A stretch of 64,000 nucleotides of DNA. Origin: Rhyacichthys aspro (Eukaryota; Chordata; Actinopteri; Gobiiformes; Rhyacichthyidae). Position numbers and translations under genes: made by a program. The notes beneath the pieces are model-generated. The model did no database searches, had not been told where the DNA came from, and saw only the letters and a program-made list of their open reading frames with translations. Positions 37,901-49,900 of the stretch are shown one piece after another. Position 1 is the stretch's first letter. Each line of letters starts with the position of its first letter. The stretch lies in NCBI GenBank assembly GCA_036850595.1, contig CM072162.1, forward strand, positions 21,022,758 to 21,086,757. Reading direction: 5' to 3'.

Positions 37901-40900
37901 TTGAAGAACCCCATTTTCTATAATGACCTGTATCAGAAATTTGGAGCATATCACTTTTATTTTGTTAGAGTAAAAGTAATTATATTGTTTTGTGTTTTGC
38001 CTCTGAAAATCCTGCTCCATGTTAAATACAATATAATATAAGTTACTGGATGTTAAATAGCTGTAAAGTCAGACTTTGATTGCACTGAGAGGACTTAAAT
38101 GGGGCACAAATCCAACACAACTGTATATCATATTTAGTATTTATTATATTTCAAACAAAGAACAGTTGTACAATTTACTATTCAAAATGAATTCAAGGTT
38201 TAATTTAATCAAGCACCTGCCCCCGATACATTATAGTATGTGAACACTGGAAAATATAACAGCTGTCCTTAATAAGACACATTTATCTGAAGTGGAACAT
38301 AATGCACTGGAAATGAAGCACAGTTTTGTCAAGGGACATCTGCAAAAGAAGGTTATTCCCCGTATTTAATGAGTCCCTTGGTGGATGTAGGAGATAATGT
38401 GTGACAGACAGTATGGGCTTGTGTTTATGTGGATCGGCTGTTTGTTGGAAAAGGAGGCGGATGATGGTAAAGCTGCGGTTCTTATCGGGACTCATCCAGA
38501 CTCATGTGTCAATGGTGAGATGGACAGATTTCAGAAGTGTGGCAGACTGAACATAGCCTTTCACAAAAACACAGACCGACAGCTGCGATGGTTTTCATGG
38601 ATCAGGCTCTGGATTCTTTAGGGTCTAGCAAAAAATTGGGTTGCAATTTCCACTAATGCTTGCTTAATAAAACTAGTTGAAAGCATAAAAACTGTAAATC
38701 ACCAATCACAACAGACACAGAAACACACCCAGCAATAATATTTTTACACAGTGGATTAAAACAACAGGAAGAGGAAGAAGAGGTAGCCACCATATTGGGA
38801 GAAAGATTAGAGCAGCTCTAGACCATCCTCTTTGGTTTAGTTTTAGAACGAAACGTGAGTGACCTGAGCCAAGACGAGTGATTTTGTCGCTTTTTGGTGT
38901 TAATCCAGCTTTATAAATATGAAAACATTTTTGAGTTAGAGTCAAAGGGAGCTGTTCTTCTTGGAGGCAACTCTTCTCTCAAATCTTATGAAGAAAGAGA
39001 CAACTGTTTCTTTAGCGTCTTAGTCTTCTACTAATGCCTAGTGTTGCATTTAAGACCACATTCACCAAAATTAAGTCCTTATCGGAAACATTTATCGATA
39101 AAGTCATAGCTGGTCTTGATTTAATGTCTAAAGACTCCAAGAACAAGAGTTAAAATGAGTTTGAGACAAGACAGAAGCCTTTAAAAGTATTCTTAAGACC
39201 TGTCTCGAGTACCTCTCTACTTCAAGCACAATAATGTTCTCCCAGTACATATATATACAAATATATAATTTAGTTAAGTTAACGCTGGGTTCACTGGGAT
39301 TTAATTTAGACTAAAGGCCTGTACGGTTCACATCCGCTTCGTGGACATTGCCCTAAGTCTCTGTTACATGACTACATTATTAAACCTCTGACAGGGGTTT
39401 TGTAAAGTTTGGTTTGTCATGCTTGTTACATGAGTTCTTTGTGACTTTTCACTTCCACAGCGGCCGAGACGTATCCAAACACTAAACTGAACTTCGACCG
39501 CAAACTGCACGACTGGAACGCAGAGACGGGGACGATGACCTTTGTCAGGTAAATACTCGGTGAACTAAACAGAGGTTAGAGTATTAGACAAGGACTACAC
39601 GGTTCTTTACTGAGAGCAGAATAAACCAGGCCTCGTTTTGCTTTCATTAGTTTAACACAGAGCATAACATGAAACAGACAAGAGTTGGAAATCTGTGACT
39701 CTATCGCTAAAATTTGGGCCATTTTAAGAGAGGAATATGTAGTTTTTGTTGGCATCTGGTGGAAAAATACACAAATCCTCATCTACAGTAGCCCTGCAGG
39801 GACATGATGTTGTCAAAAGACGTTAAATGATGAGTGCACGACTGTTTTTAGAAAAAGAATCTTGAGTGCTCTTCCTTTCTTGCAGTGATTAGTTTGTCTG
39901 GAGGAAGTAATGTCTATTTTTGGTAATAATAATGACAAAGAAAAACCAAAACAAAACAAAAAAGCACCTTTAATAGGTTAGACAGCAAAAACAATAAAAA
40001 ATAACACCAGCCAGCCTTTAAACATTCATATTTCACTTTTAAAATCATTATGTATTTTCAATAATTCCCACCTAGGCTCCAGGTTTATACTACCCCAGTT
40101 ATTCACCATTTTTCACATATTTTTCCACAATTTCCAGATTTTAGTGTCATTTTGTATAACTTTGATCTTTTTGGTGTTACTTTATGCCTTATGTTCTTGT
40201 CATTGGTCATTTATCCTCACACATTTCTTTTGTTTTTCAATTTTTTTTTTTTACATTTAAATTAAAAAAATGCTTTTTTTAAATTAAATCGAAAATTATA
40301 TCAAAATAATGTCATTTTCAGGATTTTTTGATCATACGAAGTTAGACATTGCTCGGGACAAATGGTAAAGCTCTGGTGTTGCTACAGATTTACAAAATAA
40401 AACCAGACATTACCTTTTATATTTAGTTTCTATCTTTGTGACTCTAAAAACCCTGGATTAACCCTGAGATCCTGACCTTACTCCTTCATGTTCTTCTGTA
40501 TTTTAAAAGGTCGAGGTCACAGAGACTGATAAAAGTAGTGCCTTTGAAACTGCTGCCTTTAACAGCGTTTACAGGAGGAGGGACACAGTTTACAACCCAA
40601 TTAACACCGAATACACCTCCGGGTTTTTAGAGTCTTGGGAATTAGTTCAGTCACGCTGCGAATAATTAACATAACGCCACGATCTCTTCTGAACTGAGTA
40701 TTATGACTGCGTATGTTCTGCTTAATACTAATGCCCTGAAGCTCAATGCTGTGTTAAAATGAGTCATTTAGTGTTTTGGCCTTATTCAGCGTCACTTAAA
40801 TAAACTCATATCTTGCTCTTTGTGATGTTTCAACTAGTTTTACATGTTTTTTTGCAAAATCTTTAAGCTGTATGTGTGTGGTACTTACCTATTATGTATT

Positions 40901-43900
40901 TGTATAACATCTTTTTGACTTTAATGCAGCTTTACGGCTGGATATGCTGATCTAAACAGTCTTTAATGAGGTAGCACAGGTCCTAAAACCATCCTTTTAC
41001 TTTAATATACAGTCTCTAGTGACCTCCATGTGGTGTTATTTTGCATTTTGACTCTATTTTTTCCCTTATGCTGCATCTTGGTCATGCAACAACCTCCAAA
41101 AGCTTATTTTTTTGGGTAAATTCAAAGTATTAGTGAAAATCTGGTGCTCTCAAATTACATTTTAATGGATAAATGTGAGGTATTACTAGATTTTCTTTTC
41201 GATTATGAATTACAACGATGAACTAATCAAGCACAAGCCTCTTAAACTTGTTTATATCTATCTGAAAATCTATTCCAGTCCTCTTAACTTAACTGGAGTT
41301 GTGCTTGTTCGAAGTCTCCGTGTTGAGGATGTTAAACGCGGAGGGTTTATCTTCTCGTGACGTGAGCAGACGAACTGTGGCGGCTCGTATTTGTTCTCCT
41401 CAGCTCGTGTAATCGAAAGTTCACCGAAAGCCCGATGCCTCTGTGATAGAGCAGGAAACGCTGAGATGTAATCACAACAGAAGCTTATATCTCTGACCTC
41501 TGAGGCTGTGTTTCAAATAAAGGGAAATAAAATCAAGTCTGAATCACATGATAAAAAAGAACAAATGCATTTATTTTGGTTTAGATTTGTAAGAGCGTGA
41601 AATAAATCAAGTGGAGGCATTAGTTTGTTCAAGTGATGCTGGAACAAAGAGCTATTAATAACTATGTGGCTGTGTTTTTTTTGTATTCAGGTCCAAAGAG
41701 CATCCTTACTGTGGCTTTTTATTTCTGTAACTTTGATTTTTCTTGTTACCTGGCTGCTTGGAAATACAGGTCAGTGCAGATATTGATGGTTCAGGGAATA
41801 AGAGCTTGTATAGTATTTTTATTAAGCATCATTCTTCCATCCACAGGCTACAACCTCATTTTCTTCTGAGCTTTTGACAGTAAAGTTGACGTTAGAGGCT
41901 GCCCTTTCTGAGCCATTGTCCACTAACGATAATGAGACGTTTAATGACGACCCTCGTCTCTGAAACAGCAGCAGACACTTAAAATAGGAAACGATTACGG
42001 CCCAGTTCCAGTTGAGTGACAGAGAAGCGCCGCTGCTACGAGCTTAAACGTTTCCATGAATCACCAGATGTGCTCTCGGCCATTTCTCCGAGACATTGAA
42101 ATGAGGAGGAGGACATAGTGGAGATGGTAAATGGAGAGAGTGGACAGGTTTGACTGCTCTGTGAGTGACATTGCTTTGCCTTTTTTTGTCAAAACAACAG
42201 AAAAAGCTGCAGTAACAGACACTGAGGGCAGAGTTTCGTGTCTCTGATCATATTCTTCTTATGTACGTGTCTTAGTGGCAGCGTCTGGGGAAAACAGATG
42301 AAGCTTTTCAGGAGATTTGTTTTGACGAGTGTCTTTTTTTCTTCTATTTTTAATGTTGATGACAAGGATGTGCAAATCTGTCTGAGGCACATGTCACTGC
42401 TGTTTTCTGTCAATATAATGTCTCATGTTTGACAGAGAATGGTTTTGTCATCATCGATACAAATATATGTTACGAGATATTGGTCTCTTACTTTACCTTT
42501 TTTAAACTATAAAAACAAAGCAAAGTGAAAAAGGAAAAGCTTAAATAAAGTAGCAGCATTTTGTAACAGGAATCGTGTGAAAAAACAAGACCTTAAGACA
42601 TCATCTAGGCTTTATTATCAACAATTTTAGTAGATTTTCAGTCCTGGACGAGCTTTGGCCAATCACAGATCCCTTCAGAAAAACAGAAACACGCCCATTG
42701 GTCGATGCTGATGTCAATAAGGAAGTGATGGCTGCCGATAAAACAGGGAAAGTGTAAAGGTTTTAGTTGGATTTGAACAGGTTTTAGATGGATTTGAACA
42801 AGTTTTAGATGGATTTGAACAGGTTTTAGATGGATTTGAACAGGTTTTAATACGATTTGAACAGTTTTTAAGTGGATTTTGACAGGTTTTGTTGGATTTG
42901 AACAAGTTTTAATATAATTTGAATAGGTTTTAATGTGATTTGGACAGGTTTAAGATGGATTTGAACAGTTTTTAAGTGGATTTTGACACGTTTTAGTTGG
43001 ATTTGAACAGGTTTTAGATAGATTTGAAGGATTTGAACAACAATATTCACTGTAAAAATGGTCCTTGTGAACAGTAACGTGTTGTTCTCTGTGTTTTACA
43101 ACAACATAAATCCAGTTCAGCTTCAAGAGACAAAGGGTCTGCGGAGCTCAGGCACGGATCAGTTTCTTTTTTTTTTGTTCTGTTTACAACGATCACAAAG
43201 TTGTCCAAATGAAAACCTGAAATGAATGTCAACAGTGCACATGTAGCTTTAGAGAAAATGTTTTATTACTCTAAAAGTACTTTCTCTGTTTGATTAAAGG
43301 ACAAATGTTACAAAAAGGGGCAACAGAGAGCTCCATCTGGTTTCTTCATCATAAAACCTGACTAACTATAATAAAATACAATTCCACTACAAAGACGTTT
43401 TTCACATTTGACACTCCTTTCATCTCTCTGTTATTAATATGCAGATTGCCTCAGGTCTTTTCTGAGACCTGTAAAGACCCTCCGGCAAAACGCTGCAGGG
43501 GTTCGGCTCCGAAACCAATCAAACCCAACTTTAATACGTGAACCCGCTCTGTTGTGACTGATGCGCAGGTCGGACGGGACGAAGGAGCACATCGAGGCCG
43601 ACCTCATCGTGGGATGTGACGGTGCTTTCTCCGCCATTCGGAAACAATATCTGAGACGCAGCCGCTTCAACTACAGCCAGACGTACATCCCTCACGGCTA
43701 CATGGAGCTGACCATGCCTCCCGTCGACGGAGACGTGAGGCAAAACTTTAAAATCGTGTGATCCTTCAAAAGCCCTGTTTTCCTACTTACTTCATGTCCC
43801 TTTGTCGTCTGCAGTTTGCCATGAAGCCTAATTATCTGCACATCTGGCCCCGAAACACATTTATGATGATTGCTCTTCCCAACTTGGTGAGCATTTTGTT

Positions 43901-46900
43901 TTTCCTTTCTGTGTTTTAGCTCGAGGTAATGTTCAGTAGAAAATACATGCATAATACATACGTGATGCTTTAATACAAAATGACTTGGATCAATGAGAAG
44001 CTTCAAAGTATTTTTATATAACTCTAGGTGAGGATAGATAGCCTTGTTTTCACTGGAGCGGTTCGGTTAGTTCTTAGTTAGTTTCCTTCATCAAAAGAGG
44101 GCCCCAAACAGCATACAGCACCACGATTTTGCTGCATTTGGAGTAAAAATCTCCACTTTAGAAGGCTTAATGTGTAAGGTGTAATAAAGAAAAATCTGAG
44201 ACATTTTACCCACATCGTTCTTGAAACGTCGAAAAGCTTGAAACTGTGCAGTAAACATCACGACTCTTATTCGTTGGCCGTGACTGGTTTCCAAATGTAA
44301 GTCAATATGTTCTTAATTATGTCTGCGGAGGTTCTCAGTCATACATAGTGATAATAAAGCTTTTATCATGTCAGAAAACCAACACATCATATTTAAACTT
44401 GACAATATGTATGTTTGGAAATAGTAAGTGCTTATTCAGGCTAAAAACTTGTAACGATGCAAGTCTAGTCTACAGGATTTCCTTTGTGTAACTCACTCTG
44501 ACACATGCAACACCTTTATGTCTTTCTTTACAAATTGCACCAGTGAACAAGTATTATTTTTGTCATATCCCAGTGTCTTCCATAAAAATATAATTATATT
44601 TTGGGGAAAAATGTGTAAGAGCTGAGTTTAAAACTGCCTTTATCTGATGTTCTTCCAATTGAATCTTCTCCATCAAAGTGAAAATGAAACCAATGCCATT
44701 TTAATTTTATCTCCATGGCCTATTTAGTTTTCATGTATTTTGTCGCTTCATTTTGTTTCCCTCGTCTTTTGGATCACCTCATTCCTCTGCACCTGTGTGG
44801 GATCCTGCAGGGTCTGTGAGGAACGATAGGATCATAATCAGCTGTGGAAATCTCAGCGCACGCTTGACCTTTAGAAAGTCCTCTGGAGCTAATTATCCCA
44901 CAGCCGGCACAGTCTTACTCATCAGAAACATCTTCCTTCACTAAAACCTCGCCTGCGGCAGCTCTAACTCCTTCTGTGTCCTCTCTGAATTATAAGTTTT
45001 CCGTCTCTCCTTCAACACAGTTTTGCCATTTTTAGTCGTGTTTTAAAGCAGCTGAGTGCATTTCTCTCTCACCCACTGCCCTAGTTCCCAGGTTTTTTCA
45101 CACGTCGCGTTGAGGATGCCATGGAAACGGTGCTAAAAGGTCCACAGGGAGGATTTGGTGACGGCGTTGGACGGTACCTGCTCAGACAGACTCAGGCAGG
45201 CAGATAGTGACATGTCTACCACCGTCGAACACACTCATTCATCAACGGCTCTCGGTGGAGCTGGGTTATTTATAAAGCTTCTGAATGTCTGGGTCTGTTC
45301 TGGTGTGGGTCCATTTCCATCCGAAAAGCAAACCATGCAAAAATATTGAGGAACTTCAGTTTTAAATACTGGTTAGATACAGATACAAATATTACAAATG
45401 TATTAAAGTCTATATACTGTGATTTCAGAGCCATTTATCAGTGACTTGTTTAGAAGGAGACAGTTTTAAACTTTAGTAAAGAAAGTTGAATTTTGCTGTG
45501 TTTTAATCGCCTTCATTTACAATCAAACTTTTAGAAAACAGAGGTATACAATGAGACAAACTCACAAAAGATACTCGTATGGCAGTATGAGGCACAAGTA
45601 CAGGTAAAAAAAAAGAGGCACTGATACAAAGCAGAACTGTACAGAAATAAAATAAAATAAAATAAAATAAAATAAAATAAAATAAAATTAAATTAAATTA
45701 AATTAAATTAAATTAAATTAAATTAAATTAAATTAAATTAAATTAAATTAAATTAAATTAAATTAAATACTTGACTTAAACACTCATCAAGTGACAATTT
45801 TATAACCTACAGCATTTAAATGGATTAATCAAGGACTAACTAGGACTTTAATCTAAACTAAAGCCAGAGCAGAGATGATGGACTGGACACAAAAGAAAGA
45901 CAGAGTTTGCTTAAATGAATTATCAAAATCATATGTGAATAGACCAACTTTTACATAATGACATGCAATTAATAAAAGATAAGTTCAAACTTTGGATCTT
46001 TTAAAGACAAACTTGTGAAGTTGGCCTTTGTAAAGTCTTTGAGAGCAGGTTTCTTTTACACAAATTAAACCCACTGGACTAAAATAAAGTGTGATGTAAG
46101 CACATAAACCTATGGTCCACTGTGTTCTGCGGCGCCTGGAGCATTCTTATGATGACTTTTATACGTTTATGTGCTTACTCTGGTTATGTAAGGGTTACAC
46201 TGAGGTGAGTATAATTTTAATGAATGTCACAAATGTCATAAATTGCCTCTTACATTACCTCTTTACATTGCTCTTCCGCATGACCAGACCTGAGAAAACC
46301 ACTTTATATGGAAAGTAGAAAGGAAAAAAAGGTAATGATATAGTGCTTTAAATCAGCATTAACCCAGTACCTTTACTGTGCAGTTGTCACCATTCAGGCC
46401 ATTATTTTAAAGCAGGTTTCTAGTCCTCATTTTTTAAATTAGAGGGTTTTCATGATTGATGATGATATCATTTTAGATTGCTCTGGTAAGTTTTGTGCAT
46501 CTTAGCTTTTTTTCAAAGTCAAAGGCCCACTCTTTGCGACATAACCTTGACCAGACTGAAAGGAACCAAAAAAAACAAGGCTTTACTCAAGAAATACACT
46601 AGATGGCAGTGTTAGCCCAAATGCTAACAAGGCATTTTTCCTCCTCAGAGAGTTTTTGTTCTTGTTTTTCAGCTCAATTTATGACGTTCTTCTCATTAAC
46701 GTCTGCTGTCATTGATGGGAGTTCACACTTTAATCGAAGCGTACCAGAGTTCAGTAGGAAGAGGGTCTCGGAGCATGTTTAGTGGCAGCATTCACATTAA
46801 TCCAACCAACACATCCTTAACGTAACATAACCACAAAAGGAAAACTACATTCTCTTTTAGTCCTTTTGCATATTGTATGTGGAGTGGAGCAGTTCTGTGA

Positions 46901-49900
46901 AAGCTGGTGCAAAGGGGCAAAAATCATATCTAACATTGCCGTTTTAAAGCATAAACCTTTAGCCTTTCGTAAGAACAGCGTCGGTAATAATGGAAACGTC
47001 CTGGAAAATGAGCTCCAGAAAACCGAATGTAGCTGAAAATGATATTAATGGAAGTAAGAAAATGAGCTTTGACATTGTATGACCTGAATCGGTGCTGTAA
47101 TCTCTCTATTTTTGTTCACAATAGGACAAGACGTTCACCTGTACGCTCTTCATGCCGTTTGAAGAGTTCGAGAAGATCACAACGGGAGAAGAGGTCATTA
47201 CGTTCTTCCAGAAGTACTTCCCTGACGCCATTCCTCTCATAGGAGCGTAAGTGTCACATTTTCAACTACATACAGGCCATTTTACAAGCACTTTTCATTT
47301 TCAATCATCCGCTCGTGTCCGGCTACATCCGCGGGCGAAATACGTGAACTGTGAAATTACGAATGTACAGCTACGGGGCTTTGGCAGGATTTTAATTTGA
47401 AGAGAGGCGTGCGGTGCAGAAATGAGAGGTGTTAGCGACAATAAGGGCTCGAGGTTGTTATTCACTCACTCTGTGGGTTTATGTGACGTTCTGACAGCTT
47501 TACACAAGACCGAATGTGAGTTTAGTAGCTGCCTGCTGCTACTTTATTCACATATTTACCATTTTAAAACAGGACGGTCATTAAATGGGTTTAGAAATGT
47601 GTTAGTATTGTTAGATTACTGTTATTCTGAGTATAAATAGGTAAGTAAATCAAAAATATAACTTCTCTTACCAAAATATTAAGTACACAGTGTGGCATCT
47701 TTATAATTTTACTTCCAGCAGATGTTCTTTTGTCTCATAAATATTGGCACAATGACAGTTAGGTTGTGTTATCAATGCAATACTTACAGAATTATTCGTA
47801 AATGTTTGTACAGCTTCATCAAGAACGTGTGTCGCTCTAAAACATCCAAAAGATATTATAATTCAGTTTTTTTGTTCTCAGTCCGAGAAGTTACTCCAGA
47901 AACATAGCAAGTTTTTAAACCTGGCATTATCTGGAACAGTGTCAATAAACTCAAGGCCTCAGGGTTGATTTTTATGTCTATTACTAAGAATAAATGACCA
48001 GAAAATATGTTTTTGAAGCACATAAACACTATATTTTGCCATTTCTGATCTACTTTCTATGTGTAGGCAGCAGGTATTTTATGTCATTGTTTTTACTGAG
48101 GACACAAAACATTTTTTCACAATTTTAACAATGAAAAAAAGCAAACTTTTGGCTAAATTGAAATGTTTGTGGAGGGAAAGCTGTCTTTGTGAGCATGCGT
48201 TTTGGGTGTAATGCAGCGGTGTCAAACTCAAAGTGGTGAGGGGCCGTGATAGTAAATAACATATAGATACTATAATAATATTTCAGGGGCCAAAGATAGT
48301 GACACTTTTATTAAGTTTTACAGTGTTTATTGTGTAAGATTTCCCCTTCATTTCAGTCTTTATTTATGTTTGTTTTTAACATTATTTCCTCCATTTATTC
48401 CTTATTTTTAGGCATTATTTCACCTCAGTTTGTGCCACTTTGGCCTCATTTTAAGCCCCATTTTGGCATTTTTATCTTTAGAAAAGTGAAGTACCTTTTG
48501 TCTCTGTTTAAAATTCCCCCAAAAACCACCTACCTAATGTATTGGAGGGCCAAATTAAACATTGCAGGCCTTGAGTTTGACATGTGTGGTGTAAAACTAA
48601 ACGTGAAAGGTGGATCCTTTGTTGGGAAAATACAAGTGCTTCAGTGGCTCACACCTCACACGTATTAAATCCCTGTTTGTTTTTTGCAGTGAGGCGCTCA
48701 AAAGGGATTATTTCCGGTTGCCAGCGCAGGCCATGGTGTCTGTCAAGTGCTCGCCGTATCACATCCAAGACAAATGTGTGTTGATGGGCGACGCGGCCCA
48801 CGCTGTAGTGCCTTTCTACGGGCAGGGCATGAACGCTGTGAGTAAACAGAAGCAAAAACACTCAACCAAAAACTTGTAAAACTGATTAATTCGTCCGATC
48901 GTCCTCCGCAGGGCTTCGAGGACTGCATTGTGTTCGATGAAATAATGACCCAGTTCAATGAGGATTTGAGTAAGTGCTTCTTAATTGGCTGCAGATGAAA
49001 AAAGCTGACGATAAATCATTAATAAAGTCTAATGTGCTTCTGTTTGATTCACAAAGGCACTGTTCTGCCCGAGTACACCAGGGTACGAGTCCCGGACGAC
49101 CACGCCATCGCAGACCTGGCCATGTACAACTACATCGAAGTACGTGTGTTTATTTACTCCGACACAGGGAAGGATTTTACTTAAAAAAGGCATGTATTTA
49201 AAGAGATACCACTGAGTGTTTACGCTGCGACAAACAGAAAATCCATTGTGGTATCCCATCTCCTTTTTTATTCAGAAGAGAAAACTCAAGTCTGAGAGGT
49301 AGAAAATGAATGTGTTCAGTCAATGTTGTTTGTGGCCGTCTGGACTTAGAATTAATGAGAATCACAACAAGCTTTTTGTATTTTTAGATCCCAACGTTTT
49401 TAATTTCAGAACTTCTTGTCAGTAGATTTCATTCACAGACTGCACACTTCCCTAAATCTGCTTCTCAGCTGCGGATTTCAATTATTTTTTTTAGTTTGTA
49501 GATGATGAACTAAAATCTAATACACTCTTTTAGTCCTCTGCAGGTCACTTTTTTATAATCAAGTCTTTTTACTCAGACATCCAGACCAATCATGAGCAAA
49601 AACTAAAGAGTGCATTGGTGCACATCATTCTTGTGATTGGATGAAAACCTCAATCATTTTCAATCAAATCTTGCTCTAACTCTGTCTCCTTCACCAAACA
49701 CTGACCTCCATGAGTCTGGACCTGGTCTAAGACTGGACTAACTCTGTCTCCTTCACCAAACACTGACCTCCATGAGTCTGGACCTGGTCTAAGACTGGAC
49801 TAACTCTGACTCCTTCACCAAACACTGACCTCCATGAGTCTGGACCTGGTCTAAGACTGGACTAACTCTGTCTCCTGAGTCTGGACCTGGTCTAAGACTG

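Noticed and set aside
37545..37949. 134-codon minus-strand open frame in kmo intron 5
   Set aside because: No recognisable domain, no codon bias and no splice or promoter context; length is plausible by chance.
42714..43050. Minus-strand open frames encoding a CSNPSKT-type repetitive protein
   Set aside because: They are the 21-bp minisatellite read in a frame that stays open because 21 is divisible by three; no start context, splice structure or codon bias.
48330..48668. 112-codon plus-strand open frame in kmo intron 9
   Set aside because: Mostly inside non-autonomous transposon copy B; hydrophobic low-complexity translation with no transposase motif.
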